A DNA stretch of 48,612 nt. It comes from Acidimicrobiaceae bacterium (GTDB lineage: Bacteria; Actinomycetota; Acidimicrobiia; Acidimicrobiales; UBA8190). The stretch lies in the NCBI GenBank assembly GCA_003151955.1, contig PLZB01000033.1:1-48612 (forward strand), given 5' to 3'. The notes beneath the pieces are model-generated. The model saw nothing but the letters and a program-made list of their open reading frames with translations, was not told the origin of the DNA and did not search any database. Made by a program: the position numbers and the translations under genes. This document shows, one piece after another, positions 25,218 to 33,393 of the stretch (position 1 is the first letter of the stretch; the number at the start of each line of letters is the position of its first letter).

Positions 25218-26135
25218 ATGACCGAGACGGAGTCCCCGGCGCCGGCAGCGGCTTCCGCTGCCGCCACGGCCATTCGGGTGGGGGTCGTCGGCCTGGGCGA
25301 CATCGGCCGGGGGGTGGCGGGAACCTTCGCCGATGCCGGCCTGGTCCTGACCGTCTGTGACGTGCGGGCCGAGGCCACCGAGGCGTTGGCGGCGAGGGCG
25401 TCGGTGGCGGGCTCCCCCGCCGAGCTGGCCGGCCGCTCCGACACGGTCTTCGTGGCCGTCGTCAACGACGAGCAGGTGCGGGAGGTCGTGGGCGGGCCGG
25501 ACGGGATCCTGGCCGGGGCCGGTCCGGGCTGTTCGGTCGTGATCCTCTCCACCATCACGACCTCGACGCTGGTGGAGCTGGCCCCGGGCTGCGCGTCGCG
25601 GGGCGTCGCCCTGGTCGACTGCGGGGTGAGTGGCGGTCCGGGAGCGGCCGCCTCGGGGCAGCTCGTGTGCATGGTGGGGGGCGCCGCCGGGGCCGTGGAG
25701 GCGGTCCGGCCGGCCCTGGAGGTCATGGGCTCGCTGATCCTCCACATGGGCCCCCTCGGGGCCGGGCTCCGGGCCAAATTGGCCCGGAACGTCGTCCAGT
25801 ACGGGTCCTGGCTGGCCGCCTACGAGGCCCAGTGCCTGGCCGAGGCGGCCGGGATCGACCTCCAACTCCTGGGCCAGGCCATCAAGGCCAGCGACGCCCT
25901 CATCGGGGGAGCCTCGACCCTCATGTTCCGGACCACGGTGGCCCCCTGGCCGGCCGAGACCCACGCCGGGCTCCTCCAGGCCATGCGCAACGGGGCCGCC
26001 CTGGCCCACAAGGACCTGGCCGCGGCCATGGCCCTGGCCGACGGCCTCGGGGTCCCGATGCCCCTGGCCGGGTTGACCGAGGCGACTTGTGACCGGATCT
26101 TCGGGCTCGGCGCCGAGGCGAAGGAGTCGATGTGA
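25218..26135 (+). CDS. Beta-hydroxyacid dehydrogenase (HIBADH family)
   Basis: 305 aa. NAD(P)-binding GLGDIG at 25-30, substrate-binding DCGVSGGPGAAASG at ~134-147, and the catalytic Lys187 within GAGLRAKLARN (GxGxxxKxxxN). These are the marks of 3-hydroxyisobutyrate/6-phosphogluconate-type dehydrogenases, which oxidise beta-hydroxyacids. First gene of the plus arm. Rv0770 is the matching gene in M. tuberculosis. The N-terminal ~18 residues are Ala/Pro-rich and probably disordered. The ATG at 25218 has GGGGAGATGAG upstream; its stop overlaps the GTG of the next gene. Confidence 0.9.
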   Translation: MTETESPAPAAASAAATAIRVGVVGLGDIGRGVAGTFADAGLVLTVCDVRAEATEALAARASVAGSPAELAGRSDTVFVAVVNDEQVREVVGGPDGILAGAGPGCSVVILSTITTSTLVELAPGCASRGVALVDCGVSGGPGAAASGQLVCMVGGAAGAVEAVRPALEVMGSLILHMGPLGAGLRAKLARNVVQYGSWLAAYEAQCLAEAAGIDLQLLGQAIKASDALIGGASTLMFRTTVAPWPAETHAGLLQAMRNGAALAHKDLAAAMALADGLGVPMPLAGLTEATCDRIFGLGAEAKESM

Positions 26136-27598
26136 CCGTGGTGGGCGGCGAGAGCAGGCTCCTCATCGACGGGGAGCTCCGCCCCGCCGCCGGGGGGGGC
26201 ACCTTCGAGACGGTGAACCCCGCCACCGAGGAGGTCCTGGGCGTGGTGGCCGACGGCGGCCCCGACGACCTCGAGGCGTGCCTGGCCGGGGCCCGGCGGG
26301 CCTTCGACGAGACGACCTGGTCGACCGACGTCGCCTTCCGGGTCCGGTGCCTCCGCCAGCTCCAGGCCGCCTTCTCGGCCCACGCCGAGGAGATCCGGGC
26401 CCTGACGGTGGCGGAGGTGGGCTCACCGTTGTCGCTCACCTACTCGGCCCAGCTCGACGATCCGGTGGCCTCCCTGGGCTGGGTGGCCGATCTGGCCGAG
26501 GGCTACGAGTGGGAGCGGGACCTGGGCGAGGCCGCCCCGCTGGGGATCCCGTCACACCGGTGGGTCCGGCGGGAGGCCACCGGGGTGGTGGCCGCCGTGA
26601 CGCCATGGAACGTCCCCCACCAGATCAACCTGGCCAAGCTGGGCCCGGCCCTGGCTGCCGGGAACACCCTGATCCTGAAGCCCGCTCCCGACACGCCCTG
26701 GTGCGCCACCGTGCTGGGCCGACTGGTGGCCGAGGAGACCGACATCCCGGCCGGGGTGGTCAACATCCTGGCCTCCTCCGACCACGGCATCGGGTCCGCC
26801 CTGGTGGCCGACCGGCGGGTCGACCAGGTCTCGTTCACGGGGTCGACGGCGACGGGCCGGAAGGTGATGGAGTCGGCGGCGGCCACCTTGAAGCGGGTGT
26901 TCCTGGAGCTGGGGGGCAAGTCGGCCTTCGTCGTCCTCGACGACGCCGACCTCCGGGGCGCCTGCGCCACGGCCGCCTTCACCGTCTGCACCCATGCCGG
27001 TCAGGGGTGTGCCATCACCACCCGGCTCCTCGTCCCCCGGAGGCTCCTCGACGAGGCCACCGCTTCCACGGCCAAGGTCCTCTCCAAGCTCCCCGCCGCC
27101 GACCCGACCGACCCCGGCACCATCTGCGGCCCGGTCATCAGCGCCCGGCAGCGGGACCGGGTCGAGGGATATCTCCGGCTCGCCGTGGAGGAGGGGGGGA
27201 CGTTCGTCACCGGAGGGGGCCGGCCCGAGGGTCTCGACCGGGGGTTCTTCGTGGAGCCGACCCTCATCGGCGGCCTCACCAACGAGGCCAGGGTGGCCCG
27301 GGAGGAGATCTTCGGGCCCGTCCTCGTCATCATCCCCCACGACGGGGACGACGATGCGGTGGCCCTGGCCAACGACTCTCCCTACGGCCTGTCGGGATCG
27401 GTCTGGTCGGCCGACCCGGCCCGGGCCCGGGCCGTGGCCAACCGGATCAGGACGGGGACGATCGGCATCAACGGGGGGCTGTGGTACAGCCCGGACATCC
27501 CCTTCGGGGGCTACAAGCAGTCAGGAGTGGGACGGGAGATGGGTGTGGCCGGATTCGAGGAGTACCTGGAGACGAAGTCCCTGGCGGAGCCGGCATGA
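26132..27598 (+). CDS. NAD(P)-dependent aldehyde dehydrogenase
   Basis: 488 aa, normal for the family. Catalytic set visible: Asn160 (TPWN), Lys183 (LKPAPDTPW), Glu259 (FLELGGKS) and the nucleophile Cys293 (HAGQGCAITT). The coenzyme-binding FTGSTATG and C-terminal PFGGYKQSGVGREMG are also present. It should oxidise an aldehyde to the acid. It starts at GTG 26132, overlapping the dehydrogenase stop by 4 bases. It corresponds by position and type to aldA (Rv0768) of M. tuberculosis; I leave the symbol blank because substrate is unknown. Confidence 0.93.
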   Translation: MTVVGGESRLLIDGELRPAAGGGTFETVNPATEEVLGVVADGGPDDLEACLAGARRAFDETTWSTDVAFRVRCLRQLQAAFSAHAEEIRALTVAEVGSPLSLTYSAQLDDPVASLGWVADLAEGYEWERDLGEAAPLGIPSHRWVRREATGVVAAVTPWNVPHQINLAKLGPALAAGNTLILKPAPDTPWCATVLGRLVAEETDIPAGVVNILASSDHGIGSALVADRRVDQVSFTGSTATGRKVMESAAATLKRVFLELGGKSAFVVLDDADLRGACATAAFTVCTHAGQGCAITTRLLVPRRLLDEATASTAKVLSKLPAADPTDPGTICGPVISARQRDRVEGYLRLAVEEGGTFVTGGGRPEGLDRGFFVEPTLIGGLTNEARVAREEIFGPVLVIIPHDGDDDAVALANDSPYGLSGSVWSADPARARAVANRIRTGTIGINGGLWYSPDIPFGGYKQSGVGREMGVAGFEEYLETKSLAEPA

Positions 27599-28050
27599 CC
27601 GCCCCCGACACCCCGGCCCCCGACACCCCGGCCCCCGACACCCCGGCCCCCGACAGCCCCAGGACCCGGGGCCGGGCCAAGATGCAGGAGGTCTACGGGT
27701 TCTCGGTCGATCCGGCCACGATCCCGGGGGAGTACGTCGACATCACCGTCGACCACCTCTTCGGGGCCGTCTGGACCCGGGAGGCCCTCGGGATCCGGGA
27801 CCGGCGACTCCTCACCATCGGAACCCTGGCCGCCCTGGGCCAGGCCTCCCTCCTCGAGATCCAGTTCGACAGCGCCCTGGCCCGGGGGGAGCTCACCGAG
27901 GAGGAGGTCCGGGAGGTCGTCATCCACCTCACCCACTACGTGGGCTGGCCGCTCTCGACCGGGATGAACCAGGCCGCCGAGACCGTCATCGCCCGGCGGG
28001 CCAAGGCAGCCGGGGCCACGACCCCGGAGACGACAGAGGAGCAGACGTGA
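27595..28050 (+). CDS. Carboxymuconolactone decarboxylase-like protein
   Basis: 151 aa. The CMD/AhpD-like core (~45-130) reads LFGAVWTREALGIRDRRLLTIGTLAAL followed by a helix with EIQFDSALARGELTEEEVREVVIHLTHYVGWP, typical of gamma-carboxymuconolactone decarboxylases; the CxxC of the AhpD peroxidase branch is absent. The HYVGWP motif is where the active-site His sits. The N-terminus carries three perfect DTPAP repeats, almost certainly disordered. ATG overlaps the aldehyde dehydrogenase stop. Rv0771 is the matching gene in M. tuberculosis. The reaction on this pathway's substrate is unknown. Confidence 0.88.
   Translation: MTAPDTPAPDTPAPDTPAPDSPRTRGRAKMQEVYGFSVDPATIPGEYVDITVDHLFGAVWTREALGIRDRRLLTIGTLAALGQASLLEIQFDSALARGELTEEEVREVVIHLTHYVGWPLSTGMNQAAETVIARRAKAAGATTPETTEEQT
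27607..27651 (+). repeat. 15-bp tandem repeat, three perfect copies
   Basis: Unit GACACCCCGGCCCCC repeated three times inside the CMD-like gene, with a fourth degenerate copy after it. In frame it encodes DTPAP units, so copy number can change without breaking the frame. Confidence 0.85.
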
Positions 28051-28799
28051 GCTACGACTTCACCGACAAGGTGGCCATCGTGACGGGATCGGCCGGGGGG
28101 ATCGGCCAGGCCTACGCCGAAGCTCTGGCCGGGTCGGGAGCGTCGGTGGTCCTGGCCGACATCGACCTCGAGAAGGCCACGGCGGCGGCAGCCGCCATCA
28201 CGGCGTCGGGGGGAACGGCGGCGGCCTGCGCCGTCGACGTCGCCGACCCCGACTCGGCCCGGGCCATGGCCGAGACCGCGGTGGAGACCTTCGGGGGGAT
28301 CGACTACCTGGTCAACAACGCCGCCATCTTCGGGACCATGAAGCTCGACGTCCTTCTCAGCGTGGACTGGGAGTACCTGAACCGGTTCCTGGCCGTCAAC
28401 CTCCTGGGCGCCCTGACCTGCACCCGGGCCTGCTACCGGGCCATGCGGAAGCGGGGTGGGGGGGCCATCGTCAACCAGTCGTCGACGGCCGCCTACCTCT
28501 ACGCCGGTTTCTACGGGCTGGCCAAGGCCGGGGTGAACTCCCTGACCCAGCAGCTGGCCCACGAGCTCGGGGGGATGAACATCCGGGTCAACGCCATCGC
28601 CCCGGGACCCATCGACACCGAGGCGGCCAGGACGGTGGTCCCCGAGGAGTTCATCGAGCAGATCGTCGGGGGGCTGGCCCTGAAGCGGCAGGGGACGACC
28701 GACGACCTGACCGGGATGTGCCAGTTCCTCCTGTCCGACCAGGCCGCCTGGATCACGGGCCACATCTTCAACGTCGACGGTGGCCAGATCCTCCGGTGA
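28047..28799 (+). CDS. Short-chain dehydrogenase/reductase
   Basis: 250 aa, classical SDR. TGSAGGIG at 13-20, NNAAI at ~90-94, Asn118, Ser145/146 and Y156-x3-K160 (FYGLAKAG) are all present; the end NVDGGQILR is the family's conserved C-terminus. Asp at the end of strand 2 (LADIDLEKA) favours NAD over NADP. It should oxidise a secondary alcohol. GTG start overlaps the CMD stop by 4 bases. Rv0769 matches by type and neighbourhood, though gene order differs. Confidence 0.92.
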   Translation: MSYDFTDKVAIVTGSAGGIGQAYAEALAGSGASVVLADIDLEKATAAAAAITASGGTAAACAVDVADPDSARAMAETAVETFGGIDYLVNNAAIFGTMKLDVLLSVDWEYLNRFLAVNLLGALTCTRACYRAMRKRGGGAIVNQSSTAAYLYAGFYGLAKAGVNSLTQQLAHELGGMNIRVNAIAPGPIDTEAARTVVPEEFIEQIVGGLALKRQGTTDDLTGMCQFLLSDQAAWITGHIFNVDGGQILR

Positions 28800-28800
28800 G

Positions 28801-29550
28801 GTGATCGAGGTCGGCGACCAGGGAGCCGTCCGCCTCGTCACCTTCGACCGGCCCGAGGTCCGCAACGCCTTCGACCACGCCCTCTACGAAGCCGTCACCG
28901 GTGCCCTCCGGGACGCTGCCGGCGACGGGTCCGTCCGGGTCGTGGTCCTCACCGGCCGGCCCCCGGCTTTCACGGCCGGGCAGGACCTGAAGGAGATGGC
29001 GGCCCTGGCCGCCGGGACGGCGCCGGCCGGGGCCGAACAGGGGTTCCAGGGTCTCCTCGACAGCCTGGTCGAATTCGAGAAGCCCCTCCTGGCCGCCGTC
29101 AACGGGGTCGGGGTCGGGCTCGGGTTCACCATCCTGGCCCACTGCGACCTGGTGCTGGTGGGACGCTCGGCCCGGCTCCGGGTGCCCTTCGCCGAGCTGG
29201 GGGTTCCCCCCGAGGCGGCCTCGAGCTATCTCTTTCCCCTCCGGATGGGATGGCAGCAGGCGGCCCGGGTCCTGCTGGCCTCGGAGTGGGTCAGCGCCGA
29301 GGAGGCCGTCGAGATCGGGATGGCTCTGCGGGTCTGTGATGACGAGACGGTCGTGGCCGAGACCCTGGCCCTGGGGGCCCGCCTGGCCGGGTTCCCGGCC
29401 GGGGCACTGGCCGAGATCAAGGCGCTCATGAAAGCACCGCATCGGGCCGGGGTCGACGCGGCCCGGCAACGGGAGGAGGACGGCTTCAGCCGGCTCCTCG
29501 GCAGCGTGGCCACCCGGGACGCCCTCGACCGGTTCAACTCGCAGTCCTGA
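28801..29550 (+). CDS. Enoyl-CoA hydratase/isomerase (crotonase) family protein
   Basis: 249 aa. Crotonase landmarks: TFDRPEVRNAFD near the N-terminus, FTAGQDLKEM for the first oxyanion-hole and CoA contact, AAVNGVGVGLGFTILAHCDLVL for the second, and FAELGVPPEAASSYLFPLRMG with the Glu usual in hydratases and Δ3,Δ2-enoyl-CoA isomerases. It should act on an unsaturated acyl-CoA. The start is GTG 28801, one base after the SDR stop, which gives normal family length; GTG 28780 inside the SDR is an alternative. It adds a CoA-stage activity to the cluster. Confidence 0.9.
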   Translation: MIEVGDQGAVRLVTFDRPEVRNAFDHALYEAVTGALRDAAGDGSVRVVVLTGRPPAFTAGQDLKEMAALAAGTAPAGAEQGFQGLLDSLVEFEKPLLAAVNGVGVGLGFTILAHCDLVLVGRSARLRVPFAELGVPPEAASSYLFPLRMGWQQAARVLLASEWVSAEEAVEIGMALRVCDDETVVAETLALGARLAGFPAGALAEIKALMKAPHRAGVDAARQREEDGFSRLLGSVATRDALDRFNSQS

Positions 29551-29564
29551 AAGGGAGGTCAGCT

Positions 29565-30860
29565 GTGCATCGGAGGTCCATCCCGCTCCTGGTCCTGTCC
29601 GTGATGGCCCCGCTGGCGACGGCCTGTCCCAGCCACCCCTCGGCCCCCGGGACCAGCGGCGCCGTGGCCAGCGTCGACCCGACGATGACGGCCACGAAGA
29701 CGAGCTGCCCGACGGCCACGTCCTGCTTCGTCTCCGGGAACGTGTCCACCGTTGGCGGGGGGGTCCAGGGACTGTTCAAGGGGGCCCAGGTCGGGACGGA
29801 CGCCTATCTGGCCTACCAGAATGCCCTGGGGGGCCTCGACGGGCGGAAGTTCAGGCTGGAGAACGCCGACGATGTCCTGTCCTGCTCCGCCAACGAGGCC
29901 CAGACGGCCACGTTGGCCCCGAACGTCATCGCCTTCACCGGGTCCTTCTCCCTGGTCGACAACTGCGGGGGGCAGGTCCTGGCCAAGAACCCCGACCTCC
30001 CGGACGTGTCGGTCACCCTGGACCCCACCACAGCCGCCCTGCCCACGGTGTTCTCCGTCCAACCTGCCGGCGTACCCGGGATGGCCCTGGGCCCCCTCCA
30101 GTACTTCAAGACGAAGTTCCCCGGGGCGGTCACCCATGCCGGAACGCTGGTGGTCAACTTCGGCACGGCGCCCACCCAGTGGGCCGGTGAGAAGGCAGCC
30201 ATGGAGTCGATCGGCTACAGGTTCGTCTTCGACCAGACGTTCTCGCCCAGCCAGACGGACTTCACCCAGCAGATCATCGCCATGGAGCAAGCCGGGGTCC
30301 AGATGGTGGTCCTCTTTGCCATCAACGACTCCTACGGGGGGGCCGTCCTGAAGGACATGGCCGTCCAGGGGTTCCACCCCCAGGTGGTCTGGGCCGGACC
30401 GGCCATGTACAGCGGGTCCGAGTCCACCCCGACCGTCGTCACCGACGCCGGGGGTGCCGGCGCCGTCAACGGGCTCTACCTGGTCCAGTCCACCTCGCTC
30501 TACCTGGGTCAGGACGCCAGGCTCGTTCCTGAGATCACCACCTTCCTCCAGTGGGTTCACGGGCTCTACCCGGGGTTCGCTGTCGACGACTTCACCTTGG
30601 ACGGGTGGGCCTCGGCCGAGCTCTACGTCGACGCCCTGAAGAGAGCCGGACCCGATCCGACCCAGCAGACCCTCCTGGCCGCCCTGAAGACCTTCACCAC
30701 CTTCGACGCCGACGGGCTCCTGGCCCCGGCCGACCCGGCCGGAAAAGTCCCCCCGTCCTGCTACCTCCTGGCCCAGGTCCGCAAGGGGGTCTTCCAGCGG
30801 GTCGACATGCCGACGTCCAACGAGTTCCGCTGCGACTCCACCTTCTACCGGGCTGGCTGA
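29565..30860 (+). CDS. ABC-type substrate-binding lipoprotein (branched-chain amino-acid/urea type)
   Basis: 431 aa. Lipoprotein signal with lipobox LATAC (Cys21), then a type I periplasmic-binding fold (Peripla_BP_6-like): GAQVGTDAYLAYQNALGGLDGRKF at lobe 1, FTGSFSLVDNCGG, and DFTQQIIAMEQAGVQMVVLFA in lobe 2. Such proteins capture small molecules for LivHMGF-type importers, but no permease or ATPase genes are in the window, so it is an orphan or serves another role. GTG start with GGGAGG at 29553-29558. The 14-base gap to the crotonase suggests the same operon and hence the cluster's substrate. Confidence 0.85.
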   Translation: MHRRSIPLLVLSVMAPLATACPSHPSAPGTSGAVASVDPTMTATKTSCPTATSCFVSGNVSTVGGGVQGLFKGAQVGTDAYLAYQNALGGLDGRKFRLENADDVLSCSANEAQTATLAPNVIAFTGSFSLVDNCGGQVLAKNPDLPDVSVTLDPTTAALPTVFSVQPAGVPGMALGPLQYFKTKFPGAVTHAGTLVVNFGTAPTQWAGEKAAMESIGYRFVFDQTFSPSQTDFTQQIIAMEQAGVQMVVLFAINDSYGGAVLKDMAVQGFHPQVVWAGPAMYSGSESTPTVVTDAGGAGAVNGLYLVQSTSLYLGQDARLVPEITTFLQWVHGLYPGFAVDDFTLDGWASAELYVDALKRAGPDPTQQTLLAALKTFTTFDADGLLAPADPAGKVPPSCYLLAQVRKGVFQRVDMPTSNEFRCDSTFYRAG

Positions 30861-30884
30861 CGGCGTCGGGGCCCCGGGACGTCT

Positions 30885-31358
30885 CTACGAGGGATCCCCT
30901 CCGGCCTCGGCCGCGACCGCCAGACGGCGGAGGGTCTCCTCCATCGAGGACCGGTTGTGGGTGGTCCGGTCCCCCACCCCGCTGAGGGGTTTCCCGAGCC
31001 GGGAGGCGAGGCTCCCCCGCCGGTCGGTCCAGGTCTCGACGACCCGGCAACCGGAGCCGTCGTCCTCGAGGCGGTACTCCCAACGGGCCACCTTCACCGG
31101 ACCCACGGTCACCTCGAAGGCGAAGCAGCGCCCGGGGTCGGCGTCGGTGACCGTGCAGCTGGTCGACCAGCGGTGGCCCCCGTTGGCGTTGCTGCCCCGG
31201 AACCGGGCTCCGACGGCCGGACCGGCGGCTCCCCCGGTCCAGCGGCATCCGGTCGTCTCCGGGGACCACTCCCCCATCCGGGTCACATCGGCCACCAGGG
31301 CCCAGACGGCTCCGGCCGGAGCGGCCACCGATCGTTCGACGCTGACCTCTGCTGTCAT
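30885..31358 (-). CDS. SRPBCC family (polyketide cyclase/START-like) protein
   Basis: 157 aa. The fold begins with VSVERSVAAPAGAVWALVADVTRMGEWSP, the standard N-terminus of SRPBCC proteins, and continues with strands and a long C-terminal helix (MEETLRRLAVAAEAG). These proteins bind hydrophobic ligands in a deep pocket; many are enzymes, others carriers. The ATG overlaps the stop of the upstream transporter gene (ATGA), so they are translationally coupled. It converges with the substrate-binding lipoprotein gene. Confidence 0.88.
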   Translation of the reverse strand: MTAEVSVERSVAAPAGAVWALVADVTRMGEWSPETTGCRWTGGAAGPAVGARFRGSNANGGHRWSTSCTVTDADPGRCFAFEVTVGPVKVARWEYRLEDDGSGCRVVETWTDRRGSLASRLGKPLSGVGDRTTHNRSSMEETLRRLAVAAEAGGDPS

Positions 31359-32797
31359 GGGGCCGATCCGACCGGGACCGGGATCGGACGTCGGGGGGCC
31401 TCCTGGAGGCTGTCGAGGCTCTGGCGGGCCGGCTCGGGGAGGACCAGGCTCAGGGCCATGCCGGCCAGGGCCGCGCCCCCGGCCACCAGGAACATGCCCC
31501 GGAGGCCGATTCCCTTCTGGAGCTGGGGTACCAGGAAGACCCCGACGAAGGCCCCGAGCTTGCCGATCCCGGCCGCGATGCCGTGGCCGGTGGTGCGCAT
31601 GCTGACGGGGAAGACCTCGGAGGGAAGGACGAAGGTGGTCGTGTTGGGGCCGAATTCGACGAAGAAGTAGGAGACCCCGAAGATGGCCAGGAAGGGGGCC
31701 ACCTCGGTGGTGAGGTGGGCGAAGGCGGCCAGCGTGGCGAAGGCGACGGTCATCACGGCGAAGCCGATCAGCTGGAGCCGGCGGTGGCCGATCCGGTCCA
31801 TGAAGAGGACGGCGCAGAGGTAGCCGGGGACGGCGAAGATGCAGAAGATGCCCAGGGTCCAGGCCAGCTTGGTGGTCAGGGCGGCGTGGGGGGCGATCTG
31901 CTTCAGGATCAGGGGGAGGGAGATGGTGTTGCCGTAGTAGGCGTAGTCGAAGAGGAACCAGGTCCCGGCCGTCCCGAGCAGGAGGAGGAGCATGCGGGGA
32001 TCGGTCAGGAACTGCCCCAGCTTCAGCCGGCCCTTCCCCTCGACGCTGACGGGGCCGTCGACGACCCCCTCGGAGAAGAGGGCGAGCTGGCGGGCCGCCT
32101 CCTGGGACTCCCCCAGGACCTGGGCCTGGAACCGGGGGGACTCGGGCATCCGGGCCCGGAGGTAGACGACGGCGGCGGCGGGTACGGCGCCGAGGCCCAG
32201 CATGAGCCGCCAGGTCACGGCGTGGGAGAGGCCGGAGGAGAGGAGGGTCAGCCCGACGAGGGGGCCGACGATGAGTCCGAGGGCCTGCATGGAGAAGACC
32301 AGGCCGACGAGGCGGCCCCGGTCGTTCCGGTTGGCGTACTCGCTCATCAGGACGGCCGAGACCGGATAGTCCCCCCCGATGCCGAGGCCGAGGATGAACC
32401 GGGCCACCACCAGCCAGATGAAGCTGGGAGCGACGGCCGAGGCGAGGGCGCCGACGATCATGATGGCCGCCACCAGGGCATAGACCTTCTTGCGGCCCAG
32501 GATGTCGGCGATCCGACCGAAGACGAAGGCCCCGAGGAAGGCGGCCAGGATGGCGGAGCCGCTCACCCAGCTGGTCTGGGAGGTGCTCAGGTGCCACTGG
32601 GTGGTGACCAGGGCCGAGACGGTTCCGATGACGAAGAGGTCGTAGGCGTCGGTGAAGAACCCCATCCCCGAGATGACGACGGCCCGGCGGTGGAACCGGC
32701 TGGGCGGGGCCTCGTCGAGGAGGTCACCGACGCTGGCGGTGGCCAGACCCGTCGCCGGGACGCCCACCTCCACGGGATGGTCCAACCCTGCTGTCAC
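31355..32797 (-). CDS. MFS transporter, PHS (phosphate:H+ symporter)-like
   Basis: 480 aa, 12 helices. GFFTDAYDLFVIGTV in helix 1, FGRIADILGRKKVY in the helix 2-3 loop and GLGIGGDYPVSAVLMSEYANRNDRGR resemble the phosphate symporter (PHS/Pht1) signature; a long loop (~205-235) separates the halves. The substrate may be phosphate or another anion; PHS-like proteins in bacteria also take up aromatic acids. Start set at GTG 32797, preceded by GGAGG with an 8-base spacer; a second GTG at 32806 is possible. Coupled with the SRPBCC gene downstream. Confidence 0.85.
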   Translation of the reverse strand: MTAGLDHPVEVGVPATGLATASVGDLLDEAPPSRFHRRAVVISGMGFFTDAYDLFVIGTVSALVTTQWHLSTSQTSWVSGSAILAAFLGAFVFGRIADILGRKKVYALVAAIMIVGALASAVAPSFIWLVVARFILGLGIGGDYPVSAVLMSEYANRNDRGRLVGLVFSMQALGLIVGPLVGLTLLSSGLSHAVTWRLMLGLGAVPAAAVVYLRARMPESPRFQAQVLGESQEAARQLALFSEGVVDGPVSVEGKGRLKLGQFLTDPRMLLLLLGTAGTWFLFDYAYYGNTISLPLILKQIAPHAALTTKLAWTLGIFCIFAVPGYLCAVLFMDRIGHRRLQLIGFAVMTVAFATLAAFAHLTTEVAPFLAIFGVSYFFVEFGPNTTTFVLPSEVFPVSMRTTGHGIAAGIGKLGAFVGVFLVPQLQKGIGLRGMFLVAGGAALAGMALSLVLPEPARQSLDSLQEAPRRPIPVPVGSAP

Positions 32798-32936
32798 CTG
32801 AGCCACCTCCGCTGGGCCTCGCTTGCGCTGACCTCCCCGACTCTTCCAGCCCTTGGTGACGGTAAGGCAATCTCCAGGTAATCCCGAGGTGAACACTGCG
32901 CGAACTCTCGGTTATCTGACGGGGTTCCCGGCCCAA

Positions 32937-32942
32937 TAGAGT
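32937..32942 (+). promoter_or_regulatory. -10 box (TAGAGT), probably leaderless
   Basis: TAGAGT stands 9 bases before the ATG at 32952, and no ribosome site separates them. Confidence 0.35.
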
Positions 32943-32951
32943 GTCGGCCCG

Positions 32952-33332
32952 ATGACCGAACGCCCCGATCTCGGGACCTGGGCCGTCCAGGCCGACCGAC
33001 AGCTCGGAGGACTCCTGGCCGCGGCGGCCGAGCTGGCGACCGCATTCCGGGAAGGCTCCCTCGAGGCCGGCCTCGAGGCGGCCGGGATCGTGGTGGAAAC
33101 GACCTCGGACGCCCTGGGCTGGATGGCCGGCCATCCCTGTCCGAGCCGGACGGCCGGAGCCGAGCTGACCGCGGCCATCCGGGTCCAGCGGAACGCCGCC
33201 TTCGCCTACCGGGGCCTCGCCGCCGTCGAGGACCCCGACGACCTGATCGTCGAGGCCTGCGCCGGGATGCTCAGCCAGGGGTCGGACCACCTTCGGCAGT
33301 ACCGGGCCAAGGTCGACGGCGGCGGAGCCTGA
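32952..33332 (+). CDS. Small alpha-helical protein of unknown function
   Basis: 126 aa, not recognised. Mostly helical and Ala-rich (GGLLAAAAELATAFREGSL, AAFAYRGLAAVEDPDD), two Cys residues and no signal or membrane segment. The pattern of long amphipathic helices suggests a bundle. It is transcribed toward the two GGDEF genes, 61 bases upstream of the first, but each seems to have its own -10 box. Confidence 0.6.
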   Translation: MTERPDLGTWAVQADRQLGGLLAAAAELATAFREGSLEAGLEAAGIVVETTSDALGWMAGHPCPSRTAGAELTAAIRVQRNAAFAYRGLAAVEDPDDLIVEACAGMLSQGSDHLRQYRAKVDGGGA

Positions 33333-33381
33333 AGCGACCCCCGGTACCACGGTGAGCCGTCGGCGGGAGGCCGGGGCCGGG

Positions 33382-33387
33382 TACGAT
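33382..33387 (+). promoter_or_regulatory. -10 box (TACGAT), decides the next start
   Basis: TACGAT lies 6 bases before ATG 33394. It supports that ATG over an upstream GTG at 33352, as does the signal peptide that begins there. Confidence 0.4.
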
Positions 33388-33393
33388 CCCGGG

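Noticed and set aside
27601..27660. CRISPR-like array
   Set aside because: The repeats are contiguous 15-mers without spacers, in frame, encoding DTPAP.
33352..33393. Upstream GTG start for the GGEEF gene
   Set aside because: Adds 14 polar residues before the signal peptide; -10 box and hydrophobic start favour ATG 33394.
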